Translations under genes and position numbers: made by a program
Shown: positions 50,531 to 61,857 of the stretch, one piece after another
How positions within the stretch are numbered: the stretch's first letter is position 1
Layout: each line of letters begins with the position of its first letter
The notes under the pieces: generated by a model
The model's database searches: none
Seen by the model: only the letters and a program-made list of their open reading frames with translations
Told to the model about the DNA's origin: nothing
Assembly (NCBI GenBank): GCA_949126835.1
Contig: OX421499.1
Coordinates: 3,736,553-3,800,552, forward strand
Reading direction: 5' to 3'
Length of the DNA stretch: 64,000 nt
DNA from: Anisus vortex
Taxonomy: Eukaryota; Mollusca; Gastropoda; Planorbidae

Positions 50531-52489
50531 ATATGCATATCTTTCCTGTTTTATCTCTTTGTCGATCCAGGTTGATTTGATAAATTGTTTCTTTGGCTGT
50601 TGTTGTTTGTTCGTTTTTTCTTTTTTGTCACTAAAGGTGTAGGTCTATGCAGGAACGGCTCTAGGGTTTTTGACCCCCTAGGCGAAAACATAATCTGCGC
50701 CCACATTAAAGTGCCTTCGGTGTGGAGAAACTGAGTAGTGTTAGGGCATACTTTCCTACTTTCTAACAAAACTTAAATAAAATGCCCTTCGCCTTTCTTT
50801 ACCTAGTAATTCGTCTGCCTATGCTAGTAGCGCGCAGAAGTACTAAACTTTAAATTAGTTTATATTTTTAAATCCCCAAATAAATAAAAAAAATCCTCAA
50901 TTACGACCCCCCCCCCCCCGAAAGGTTGACTATATGGATGAGCTGGCCCTTGGCCATATGTCAGCTACTTCAACGACAGTAGTTTATGGTTTCTCTCGTA
51001 GAAGTTCTTTGTGTTTTGGACGCTAAAGCGATTTTTTTGTTTAGTGCAGACACTACTCATAACTTGTGTGTGTGTGTGCATACTGTTAACATAATATTAC
51101 CTCATTCTTTCAACATTTGGTTGGGGACACGATGGGCTTGGTAGCAACCATGTAGTTCGTTTCGCTTATGATACACTGTAGGCTATATGTAAGTCCTGAT
51201 AGTTAGCACTTTAAATATACCTTTCTTATTGTTATGTCTATTATCAGTTATTTTTCAGTAATCAGCAAGCCTAAAATACACAAAAGGAGTAGGAATTATC
51301 AAAACTAGCATTTCTTTTAAATCTAACCCCAAAAAACTGCGAATAGGTAAAACATGTTAAATAAGAAACTAACAGCTTAGCAATTATAGGACTCAAATGA
51401 CTCAAAGTATGTGAAAATTAAAGTCAATTAACTACAATTTCATTGGGAATTGATGTTAATTATCAAGCAATTTTTTTTCATGCTCATTTCCTAATATATC
51501 ACCGCAGAATAAAGTTTCCAATTAAGTTTATCATATACTTACATAAATGGAGCGATGTGGACGGTGCTTAGCTTATAAAGCAAGATGAACAACAGTACTT
51601 ATTGCCAGGGGAGATTACACGCTTTTTATCCAGACTATTTGCCCCTGTGCAAGAACTTGCAACAGAAAAATAGATTGCCACTAGAAAACACAAAAAGAAA
51701 GAAAAAAAAAATTATCGTGGGTAAAGACCAATAGTTTTTAGTTCATTAATCTTTCAACTAGAATTTCTTTTTAATTATGTCAATTGGCTGCAAATGATGG
51801 TGGTTACCTATAGGATGTTTGGATCAGTTGTGCTTTAGAAATGTACGGTGAAAAAAAAAATAATTATGATTTGATTTTTTTTCTTTCAACTCTTAGTTCA
51901 AGATAAGATAAAAATGAAACAATTAATTGGCACTTTGAAGTGACAAACATGAACTTAGAACGGGGACATCTCTGGGACGTACATACCATATGGCCGGCTG
52001 ATAGTTGGATAGGGAAGGAAAATATTGTTGTCTTTTATCCTGAAAAGATTCCAGAAATACTCCTTACCTTTGTCTAAGGCTATAAAGATAAAGAATTAAT
52101 ATTAATCCGGAAATAACACAAAATTATTTGAATAAAGAAATAGTAAACTGTAGAACACATTTAAACAAAATTACAACTACACTTAGTCTAATACACATAT
52201 AGACTGGTTTGTTCTAAATATACTATACCAAAAACATATACATCAAAACTATTTATATAGGCATCTAAGAAAAAACCCATTGAAAATTGATTATTCAACA
52301 ACAAACACGGAATAAGTTCGATTCGTTCTGTTCAATATTAGTTAACTCAGCATTAATCTATTTTATAGATATACCAATAACACTGACCACAAAAACTGTT
52401 TAAAATGACGTTATATATTTAACCATAATATAATTCACGAAATAAACACTTTATAATTAGAGGTGTAAACAAAAATGTTACAAACAATC
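50531..52489. other. AT-rich intergenic DNA
   Basis: No gene recognised. Poly-C at 50906-50920; scattered AT-rich sequence otherwise. Confidence 0.45.
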
Positions 52490-52800
52490 AAAATATAAAT
52501 AATAAAAATAATGGCTCCTTCTGTCTCGAGAGACAATGGATGCGCCCCTCTACAGCTTCAATGGCTACTTTTGCAAATTCTGCGGTGGCTAAACAGTCCG
52601 ATTTTCGAGTAGCAGTCCCTGGAAATTCGAGGCATCTGTATTGGGTAGCAGTCTGTACATCTGGCGGTTTTAAGTTTTTTCTCTTCACTCTTTTCACCAG
52701 AGAATCGTTGGCTCGCTTTCTCTCGGAGGCAGATACACCAGCATGAACGACCTGTCTCCATGTTGTACGGTCCATTGCAGACTGCTCCCAGGTTTGCATA
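52490..52800 (-). mobile_element. LINE 3' end with C2H2-like terminus
   Basis: Minus frame ends with DCYSKIGLFSHRRICKSSH, matching the 'C....S+IGL.SH.R.C' finger that closes a gastropod LINE group. The upstream frame has CLREKASQRFSGEKSEEKK. The 3' tail is AT-rich. Confidence 0.7.
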
Positions 52801-52845
52801 ATAAAAATAGACATAGACATAGATGTTCACAATAAACATACCAAT

Positions 52846-52851
<6 letters not shown>

Positions 52852-52887
<36 letters not shown>

Positions 52888-52888
52888 T

Positions 52889-52938
<50 letters not shown>

Positions 52939-52939
52939 C
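52852..52939. repeat. (CA)n(TA)n(TG)n palindromic microsatellite
   Basis: A CA run, about 40 bp of TA with minor interruptions, then a TG run; the two outer arms are reverse complements, so the whole tract can fold on itself. Confidence 0.95.
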
Positions 52940-53885
52940 ATAAGCCTTGCTAAGAACAGAAAGTAGGTCTTTAGATAAAGACAATTCTAGATCTAGGACC
53001 CTTAAGAAAATTAGCACAAAACAATGGAAAAAAGACAAGGATCACAAAGTCGACAGTGAGATACTGTCGCCAGGGCACACCCTATGAGCATGGGAAGTAA
53101 GTATCCCTCATACGGTGCGACCCAAACCATCGGTTTCGGACAATTACGGGGATAGTGGATATATGACAATGTGTCTTAAAGTGGATGTATTCACATAAAA
53201 TAATTAGTCCATCTGTTTTTAAGATTCTAAATTTAGATATAAATATTTATTCATTTTTAAAGTGGATTGAATATAATCCAAAAGTTTAAAAGCACAGGTT
53301 AAAGATTCCATTGCTGGACAATACACGGTGGACATTTTTATACACCAGACCTTCGATGACTGCGATGGCCATCTAGCTGCATTACGCATTTTCTTCATTG
53401 ATGCAAACAAATAAATCGCCAACTTTTCTTACACCCAACTACCACTGTCTCCATCGATTGGGTAACTTCTATAATTGGCACATACTACCTTGAGCTACCG
53501 TTTGGTTCGGATAAAACTAGTATTTTGGCCTCCTATGAAATTCAAGTTTTAGTTAAAAAGAATTAATCTTCGATTGAGGATTTTAAAGCATTAATGAATT
53601 TTAATCCTACATTTTTACTTTTGTTTTAAGTGTTGTCTATTTGTTATATTGTGATTCCCCATGCGTTGCAAGTGTGTTTTAGTCAAGCTATTTATACTTA
53701 GACCACCAACAACAGCTGATATCCACATTGGAGATGACCCAACGACGTGCAGCACGTCGTAATCTACAGGACTACGGCCTCAAAACAAGCACCGCTGCTT
53801 TGGTGGCCAAACTCCATCTCTAGCCGCTACAACACTGCAGAATTGCAGTGAAGTTGGAGCAAGACTAAGTAAAAGAAACAGGCAT
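52940..53885. other. Intergenic DNA
   Basis: Nothing recognised. Confidence 0.45.
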
Positions 53886-55555
53886 TGACAAGATTCACAT
53901 TTCCTGGGTCTAGTAGAATTACTTGCAAAGTTTGATCCAGTAATGGGGGAACATCTTCGACGCGTTACCAATGCAGAAATTCATGATCATTACCTGGTAA
54001 AGAAGATTCAAAACGAGCTCATTACTGTAGTAGCTGATGCTTCGAGACATCAAGAATGCAAAGTATTTTTCGGTAATATTGGATTTTACTCCAGACATAA
54101 GTCACAAAGAGCAGATGTCATTAACTATCCAATATGTATCAGATGGGGTTAATGTGGAAGAGCCTGTGGTTGTACATGAACGTTTTATCAAGTTTCTTCC
54201 GGCGGAAAGTACTACTGGACAGGACTTATGCGATGTACTAGTGAATGAGCTTGAAAAGTTTGAATTAAATGTTTCAATATTCGTGGACAAGGTTATGATA
54301 ATGGTGCCAACATGAAAGGCGTCCATTCTGGAGTTCAAAAACGGCTTTTAAATATTAACAGCAGAGCATTTTTTTTACGCCATGTGCGTATCATAATTAC
54401 AATCTGGTTGTAGCAGACATGGTCAAAACACGCCCTGATGCGTTAACCTTTTTTTGGAACTATATAACGCGGGTACACCATCTTTTCAACATCTACAAAG
54501 AGATGGTCATTATTCAGATAGCATGTTTCCAATCTATCTGTAAAACCTCTGTGCGAAACAATGTGGGAATGTAGAATAGTTAGTGTCAAAGCACTTCGTT
54601 ATCAATTGCCTGAAATTTGTGACGCACTCGATGATTTAGCTGAAGAGGCTGTAGTGATGTGTTAATTAAAAGCGAAACAGAAACACTTTATGAAACATTG
54701 AAGCAGTACAAATTCTTAGTGTCACTTGTGTTATGGTACGACGTGCTCTTCCAAGTCAATTTTGTGAGTAAAGAACTGCAAGGATAAACAGTAGATTTGA
54801 GCACTGCAATGGATTCGTACAACAACTTGATGATTTGGCTAAGGAAACTGAGAGTTGGTGAATTTTTTCAGATTATTGTTACAGTCAAGGAATTGGCCGA
54901 AAACATTGAAGTTGTTGAAATCTTTCCAGCCAAATGTCAAAGGAAAAGGCAGTATGATAAATCTGTGGGAAACTTCACAACTGGAAATGCTGAAGACGAC
55001 TACAGGATAAATTGCTTCAAACAGAATTGTGGACACTGAAATTCAGTCCTTGCAGCCGAGATTTGAACAAATGAAATCAAACAACAATCCATTTGGGTTT
55101 CTTGTCAGCTTCGTGAGCATTCAGCGTGATGACATACGAAAGTTTACAGAGAGCCTTGAGCAAGCATTGACATAAACAGACCAGTCGACAGATATATGTG
55201 GGCGAGAATGACCTGATTAAATGGAATATTCAAGGCATATTCTACCAAATACCGTCAAAACTCCGGTAGTCATTTTGACTTATCTGTCCACTATTGAAAG
55301 ATGCACTGCTTTTCCAAACTACTTTGTTGCACTCAGAATATTTTTAACAATATCCGTAACTGTGACATCTGGTGAAAGAAGCTTCTAGCGCCACAAACTA
55401 ATCAAGAATTACTTGAGGTCAACAATTCACGAAGATATATTGAACAACTTGGCAATTCTCGCTATTGAGTGTGATCTATGTGGAAAATATAATTTTGATG
55501 ATATACTGTATGACTTCGCTACACGCAAAGTTCATAAAGTAAAGTTAATTTGATC
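53886..55555 (+). pseudogene. Decayed hAT-superfamily transposase (ZMYM1/DUF4371-like)
   Basis: Followed across several frames: FLGLVELLAKFDPVMGEHL, EIHDHYLVKKIQNELI, then (after a frameshift at about 54037) KYFSVILDFTPDISHKEQ and ESTTGQDLCDVLVNELEK, then RGQGYDNGANMKG. The C-terminal hAT dimerisation block VTSGERSF is at about 55365, with a stop directly after it, followed by KLIKNYLRSTIHEDILNNLA. More than five frame breaks and stops, so inactive. No terminal repeats located. Confidence 0.85.
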
Positions 55556-55721
55556 GTGATTTTGTACTTAGTAAATAATTAATAAAATGCAAAGACGAAT
55601 TTATTTTCTATCACAAAATCTTAATTTTCACTTATTATCCTTATCTTTACCCAGACTGGGCCCCGCGCAATCCGTTTCGAATTGGGCTTCGCAATCGCTA
55701 GGACAGGCCCTGCACTGTAAC

Positions 55722-56275
55722 TACTGTGTCGACTTTCAAGTCATCTCTGAAGGGTTGGACTAGCAAATGAAACTTCGCCGTCGGCTTAAGTTTCAAACGC
55801 TTGTTGTAGGCCTATGCTATAAATATTAAAAGTAGTATTGCAAACTTTTGATTCCATAGCATTCGCAATTAACTTATCCTTCCTTACATTGTGGACTTTT
55901 TCCTCGGGTCTAACGGAGTCAGTGGCGTATTTAGACATGTTCCACATGATCCATTCGAACAGGGGCCCACACACCAAAGGGGCCCCCACACATGCCAAAA
56001 TATTGTTCTTGTGACATCCTCATTCTTTCGTTTAAAATATAAAATAAAATGTATTTATGCCCCTAGAATTTTAAGCGCTCCAGTCCAACCAAGCTAAGCG
56101 CAACATAAAAAGTATTTATGATTTTACAGAATGTATGATGAATTAAAAGCATTTTTTTTAGAAGGCAGGACGAGTCCACGAGGGGCCCCCACATACATTT
56201 GGGAACAGGGCCCCCACAATCCTAAATACGTCCCGGAACGGAGTCTTCACATTATAATGAAGAAGAATAATAATA
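55722..56275 (+). mobile_element. LINE 3' end, copy 1, interrupted by a MITE
   Basis: The coding end VSTFKSSLKGWTSK is followed by a 3' UTR ('TGGACTTTTTCCTCGGGTCT') parallel to copy 2. It is split at 55920-56236 by the MITE and resumes with 'ATTATAATGAAGAAGAATAA'. Confidence 0.7.
55920..56236. mobile_element. hAT-type MITE (CAGTGGCGTATTTAG termini)
   Basis: Begins CAGTGGCGTATTTAG and ends CTAAATACGTCCCGG. An exact 8-bp duplication AACGGAGT lies at 55912-55919 and 56237-56244. GGGGCCCCC blocks inside both arms. Confidence 0.9.
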
Positions 56276-56289
56276 AGGGCATGTCCACA

Positions 56290-56670
56290 CCGTCAGATCT
56301 TATCCACCAAGTGTCCCGCTCTACCCGAGGTTATTCGCTCAAACTGCGTGTTCAACAAGCACGCACGACGTTTACAAATATTCTTTTTTTCCTTCAGTGT
56401 CAGACATTAGACTGTGGAAAAAACTGGACCAGGCCTCCATCATTGCCCCCATCTGTGTCGGCTTTCGAATCATCACTGAAGGATTGGACTAAATACCTTC
56501 ATCGAAACTCCGTCGCCAGCTTATAATAACTCAATTGCTTGTATGTTATAAAATATTTATAAGTAGTAATGCACACTTTTGATCTCAGACCATTCATAGT
56601 GAGATCACCTTTAAATTGTGGACTTTTTCGTCGGGTCTAACGGGGTCTCCACAGTATAATGAAGAAAAAG
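56290..56670 (+). mobile_element. LINE 3' end, copy 2
   Basis: Reads RGYSLKLRVQQARTTFTN, a frame break, then PSVSAFESSLKDWTKYLH and a stop at about 56524. The 3' UTR matches copy 1, giving a tandem pair of 5'-truncated copies. Confidence 0.8.
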
Positions 56671-57137
56671 AAGACACTACGTTAGTTTGCAGCAAAATAT
56701 ATCTTATAGCCCTTGATCTGACATAATTGGTAGCTAACCTAGCTATAGTTTTTTATTTACCTAAAGGACTCAGTTTGGGAAGTTATATACACTTCGCAGT
56801 TTGTGTTGGGTAGTAATTGCGGTGGTTGATAAATTTAAATATTGTGCGTGTTTCGACATTATTGAGTCAGAGTGAGATTATCGCTTTCATCTCATGGATT
56901 AATATAACCAGCGGAGTTTTCTACTTAAGTTTAACTGTCTCGTCTCCAACACCATGGGTCTCTCATTGGCGTCAGGCGAGACCTTAATATCAGAAGGGGT
57001 ACATATCAGACAAGATGTATCTCTACAATATTTTCGGGTGAAATGGCAAGAAATATTTGAAACAGTGTAACATTTAAAGCAAGACTAATGGGCCAGATAT
57101 AAGGGATTAAAAAAAAAATATTTTCTCTTTTTTATAC
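56671..57137. other. Intergenic DNA
   Basis: Nothing recognised. Confidence 0.45.
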
Positions 57138-57531
57138 TGTTACGTCTCGCTGTCTAGGGTGGGCGGTTTATCACAGTTACTTTTTGGTACCCTTGAAGAA
57201 TCCTTAACTCTTGCCCAAACTTTCATCCAAGCAGTGTAGAAACGTCAGGAATAATCACTAACAACTTTAATTCAATATAAAAAAAAACATAACATCGAAG
57301 CTCAACACAAGTCAATAATAACACGATTTTAAGAAAAACACAAGAAGTATAGAAACACAGCCTAAACAATCTCTCAATACACTCTACTCTATACTCTACT
57401 TAAAACTCAAACTACACAGCTCATAATCCGGATATCCCCCCTTTCTCATGCTTGTTCAGGCTAAACGGACATGGGTCACCCAGGGTCACCAAAAGAGTGT
57501 GACCACCAGTTATAAAAGGAAGGTCATAACA
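57138..57531. repeat. Possible solo LTR
   Basis: A 394-bp block starting TGTTACGTCTCGC and ending GGTCATAACA, i.e. TGTTA...TAACA termini. It is compositionally unlike its flanks and has a TATAAAA near one end. No matching target duplication was found, so the call is tentative. Confidence 0.35.
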
Positions 57532-57602
57532 ACTAAAAAAAAAGGAGTTAATTAATTCTAAACTCATACATCACAATACTACATCGTCATAGTAGTATAG
57601 AA

Positions 57603-57783
57603 CAGGGGTCGGCAACCTACCGAAGAAGTATTTTTAACTCATTCCTCATGAAACCAGCCTTAAAGTCATATTGCTCTTTTCTTATTTAAGCGACTTGAAT
57701 TGCCTTTTTGGTGGTCCTCCGCGTGCCATTGAAAATAGCTCTGCGTACCAAGTCTGGCACGTGCCGTAGGTTGCCGAAGCCTG
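57603..57783. mobile_element. hAT MITE (GGTCGGCAAC family), complete
   Basis: Begins CAGGGGTCGGCAACCTAC and ends GTAGGTTGCCGAAGCCTG. An exact 8-bp target duplication GTATAGAA lies at 57595-57602 and 57784-57791. This copy defines the family boundaries. Confidence 0.95.
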
Positions 57784-57887
57784 GTATAGAAGATTGAAGA
57801 GAATTTGATAATTTTATTTTTTTTCATTAACATCCCCATTCTAGATTACGTTATGGTCTGTCTGGGTTTCTTGCCTTTTTCTTTAAA

Positions 57888-58889
57888 ACCCTTTGTTGCA
57901 TAGCGTCCAATATATTGGACACTTTTTCGATTTTTTTTTATTGCGCTACCTTTTGCTTTATGCAAAAGATATTATTTTGTCCTGTGTCTTAATGTTTTTA
58001 CGGACCATGTTTTTAAATAACTAAGAGCCGGTACTCTTGACGACTTTTTTTTTCAATAACAATTAAAATGGAAGACGTTCGAAGCCTTTAGGGGGTAAGG
58101 GACATTTTATTTTTTTGAACTCAACACAATACTTCTAATAATTTAAAAATCCATTGAAAGTGTGTATTTATGTTACAGCTACATAACTAATCAGATTCTA
58201 GCGTATATATTTTGATATTTATAAATCAGAGTGATTTTTAGTGCCATGTCTAATAAATTGGACACCATGCATACAAGGAGGAAGTACTTTTTATTGGAAT
58301 GTCCAATATATTGGACGCCATGCATAAGAGGACCGTTACTGCGTATAGGTAGAATATACAAAAAAATGTAGTATGTATCTAGGTATGAAATAGAAAGACA
58401 GAGGAGAAGAATGTTTATTGTACTATATTGTACAAAGCTCAAAAGAAACCTTATATATAAAAATGTTATGTAAATGTAACCCAAAAACCATGCAATGAAC
58501 TAAAAAAAAACTTTTTTTCATACTTTACTTTATTGACTTAGCTAATTTTTCTCACTTTTTATTATAATATTTATCCTTTTCAAATTGATACATGCTATAT
58601 ATATATTTGTTTAATTGCTAATTATAAAAGGTTTCAAAATATGTAGTCAAATTATGATTATACTTTACAGACTACTAAAAATAAAACTATTTTTCTATTT
58701 CGTCTTATGAGGACAAAATGGATCCTGGCGTTCATCGCGTCCAATATATTGGACATTCTGACCCCCCCCCCCCCCAGGCACGATAGGTCCAAAATATTTT
58801 TTTCAGAGTTATTTTTATGTTGATAGAAGGCTGTGTACCAAAAGTCAATTCTGTATCTCGACTCCTTCATACCTCATGCAACAAAGGGT
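57888..58889. mobile_element. 1.0-kb element with ACCCTTTGTTGCAT termini and internal palindromes
   Basis: Inverted termini ACCCTTTGTTGCAT and ATGCAACAAAGGGT. Three exact copies of the perfect palindrome GTCCAATATATTGGAC occur inside (57905-57920, 58301-58316, 58739-58754), plus a variant at 58248-58263, usually followed or preceded by GCATG or ATGC. No transposase frame. Superfamily not assigned. Confidence 0.75.
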
Positions 58890-58997
58890 CAAGCGTTCAA
58901 TCTTTTCATCAGTACCGGTATTTATTCTTCATCTTTAAGTACATACAATTTTCTTATGTGGATCTTGTAGATTTAGAAACAATATTATAATACATTA

Positions 58998-59240
58998 AGT
59001 AAAGTACCCTTCGGTCCAAACTGGTCATAGGGCTGTTGAAGCAGCGTTTACCGGTTACTGTGGTCACGGCTTACTAGGGGATGTGTGGCCAGCAGAATGC
59101 CCAGCCGCCTTTACTTTATCCCAACTAATGTCAGGTACCAATCAGAGCTGGGTGGACTCAGGAACACCCTCAAGTCCTGAGGAAAAAATCCTAGCCTTCA
59201 CCAGGATTCGAACCCAGGACCTACGGATCGCCAGTCGAAC
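58998..59240 (-). mobile_element. SINE S1, minus strand
   Basis: Near full length; minus strand reads GGGTTCGAATCCTGG (B box) and the S1 body to GAAGGGTACTTTACTTAA; the head is cut at the A box. Confidence 0.85.
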
Positions 59241-60025
59241 GAATTATAATACATTACTGAGATGCAACCAATCACCTTTCAAGTGATCATACATTTTTTT
59301 GTAATAATATTGTACTTTATGGGGTCCTCTCTCCGCACTAACAAAAATGAGTCGATGAGCAGTAAAGCAACAGCAATAACAGTCTGTTTCAATATGTTGC
59401 GCAGTATCTAATCATTTCCAGGGGAACTTTAACTTTAGATTTTTCTTACACAAACAGTCCAACAGCAGATATTGTTATATTTTTTTCTTACTTTTTAAAA
59501 ATGAAAAAACCGTATTTTTTCGTTTAAATAAAAAAAAATACTGTTTCTGTAAGACTCGTGACACTGTCATAATTGCATGCAGTGTATTTTAAAGATAGAT
59601 TTGGCAGGTCTGCATACATTCAAATGGCTTTTGCATTCGATTCTGAAATATTTTAAACGTAATATTATGGGATACTAAAAGAAAAACAAAAAAAACTACA
59701 ATAAAATATGGCACCATTGTTTGGAAACGAAAACAAAGAAACAATTTAAAAAAGAAGACATTAAGACAATAAGAAATCCAACCAGAATACAAGAAAATAC
59801 AAAAAGACCAAACTGAAAGATAGGTAAAGACCAAAAGACCAATAAAAATAAGAAAAAACTCATACAAAGAGACAAATAGACAGAAAAAGATATATTTTTT
59901 AAGACAAAAGAAAAAATAGAAAACAACAAGCTTTATAAAAACACAAAAACAACAAGTACAACAAATATTTGACAAAAACACAAAGTAATATATTAACTTA
60001 CAAATTTATTTATTTTGAACTTTTT
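59241..60025. other. AT-rich intergenic DNA
   Basis: Nothing recognised; the open minus frames here are low-complexity Phe/Leu-rich products of A-rich DNA. Confidence 0.5.
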
Positions 60026-60031
60026 TTTATT
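60026..60031 (-). terminator. Polyadenylation signal of EF-hand gene E
   Basis: AATAAA on the minus strand about 45 bases after the exon 3 stop codon (context TTTCAATAAAAAAAAG). Confidence 0.6.
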
Positions 60032-60075
60032 GAAAGATATAGAGATTGTTTCCAGGTACGACTCTGTATTGTCCA

Positions 60076-61824
60076 TTATTTAGCCGGGCTTATACCAGTA
60101 AGATCGTAGAAAATTCTGAAATTTTAACAGAAAGTTTTTGTAACAATTGGGCATAATATTTTAAAAATGAATGAGACGAAAAGACATTTTAATGGAAATA
60201 AATGTACCCACAAGCAATTAAATAACTTCAATAAAAATCAAGAAATTTTATATTTTTGTCAAAGGAACAAAATGAGAACTCAGTCTAAATGCATATGCAA
60301 GGACAAGCGCATATTTAGCCCCCTTTTTTTTCTCTTTCTTTACGAGTGGCATTGGGGCTTAGAACGGGTTGCAAAAGCTAGTCATGTTAGATTTAAAAAC
60401 ATACACTTAAAACACAAAGAAGCGCAGAGCGCAGTGATTTCAACATCAGATTAACAGCAATGATGATGATTTCTTTAGTTATATTTAAACAAGTAGGATT
60501 TTCAAAAATTATAGCAAATGCATTTTAAATCTAAGCCGGTATTGTCGTGTTGTATGCATAAAACTTATTCCCTGATCCATATGATCCATCACATGTAAAA
60601 TACACGTCGGATCAAATTGAACATAGGGCCTTAACGTTAACCAGTTTCAGTTGGCATGGAGTACTAGGGGATGTGTTGCCAGCACCTTGCCCAGGCACCT
60701 TTACTTTACCCATCAGAGCTGGGTAGACTCAGGGACACCATCTAGTCCAGGAAAAATTTCCTAGTTTTTACCAGGATTCGAACACAGGACCTTCGGTACG
60801 CGAGTGGAACGCGCTGCCGCTCGGACACCGTCCCTCCATATGACCCATGGCTTGTGTATGCTAAAACTTACATCTGAAATTCGCGTTGGCTGACGAGATG
60901 GTTACTGTTTGAGTCAGCGGCGGTAAACATCTGGTCGTAGTCGGACTGGCTGAGATGTTGGTCGTTGTTGTAGTCCAGGGCGTCAAACAGGCGGGTCAGG
61001 ACATCATGGGAGGCTGGGTTGTTGGCGTGGTGAGTGTCCACCTCACGCTGGTATTCGATTCTGGAAATTTGCTGGTCTTGGTTGGTGTCAAACCTCTGCA
61101 ATTAAATTACATGTCAGGCTTATAAAAAATGATGTTTTTTTGTTTTTTTTGGGGGGGGGGGCAATATACATTTTACATATGACTATCATCTTCATGAAAA
61201 TCTTGTCTTATATTTATTTCACTTTTTTTTGGATTTCATAAAATTCACTATGTAATTATTTACTTTATCAAAACGTATTGCTCCATAAAAAATATATATT
61301 TCAATGTTTACATGGCTATAGTAATAAATCTAAAAATATTGTGTATTCAGCTTAATTTTGTTCTTTCTAATTTTCAAATGCAATCTAAAAATATAAAAAA
61401 AGTAATGTATAACTATGCTTGAAATATAATAAATATGGATGTTCCAACAAAAAGCAAAGAACAACGACAATACATAACTAACCCTTAATTATGTGACATT
61501 TCTAGAAAACTAAAATAACCTGGTCATGTGACATTTCCAACAACAAATAATTAACCCTGATGTATGTGGCTATATCGAGTACAACTATCCCTAAAATATG
61601 TCGCAATTTTTAATTATAAAAAACACAACTCACCCTAAAATACATGGCAAATCTAGCAACAAAAAAACACAACTAACCCTGAAATATGAGGCAACTTCGA
61701 GAGGCTCTAGGTTTCCATCCTGATCTTGGTCAAATCTGTTAAACTCAAAATTTGCCATCACAAAAATGTCCACTTGGCAGAATGCCAAAGCTGGAAGCAC
61801 AGCAAGAATTGCAAACAGATACAT
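60076..61824 (-). CDS. Secreted four-EF-hand protein, paralogue E
   Basis: Exons 61678-61824 (147 nt), 60872-61095 (224 nt) and 60076-60115 (40 nt); 136 aa. Splice signals AGG|GTTAGT, TAATTGCAG|AGG, GAT|GTAAGT and AATTTCAG|A. Signal peptide MYLFAILAVLPALAFCQ. EF loops DQDQDGNLEPLE (canonical), DTNQDQQISRIE, DYNNDQHLSQSD and DSNSNHLVSQRE. The tail reads IFYDLTGISPAK. TTTTTTTTCAG|CTTCAGGGG upstream of the ATG is a strong acceptor, pointing to a 5'-UTR intron. Intron 1 contains a degenerate tandem array seeded on the donor; intron 2 contains an S1 SINE. Retention of intron 2 would end the protein at EFQM. Extracellular calcium binding is inferred. Confidence 0.85.
60600..60835 (-). mobile_element. 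SINE S1 in intron 2 of gene E
   Basis: Minus strand reads CGGTGTCCGAGCGGCAGCG (A-box region) and GTGTTCGAATCCTGG (B box), then the S1 body. Near full length. Confidence 0.85.
61475..61700 (-). repeat. Degenerate tandem array of exon 1/donor-like units in gene E
   Basis: Read on the minus strand, about six units of 33-45 bp resemble TTGCCTCATATTTCAGGGTT, the end of exon 1 with its 5' splice site. Later units are GCCATGTATTTTAGGGTGAG, GCGACATATTTTAGGGATAG, GCCACATACATCAGGGTTAA, GTCACATGACCAGGTTATTT and GTCACATAATTAAGGGTTAG. The true exon end is the first unit. Confidence 0.75.
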
Positions 61825-61857
61825 GATTATCCTCCCCTGAAGCTGAAAAAAAAGCAA

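Noticed and set aside
59589..59981. 130-aa minus-strand Phe/Leu/Val-rich frame resembling a membrane protein
   Set aside because: A consequence of A-rich plus-strand DNA; no conserved motif, no paralogue, no splice or promoter context.
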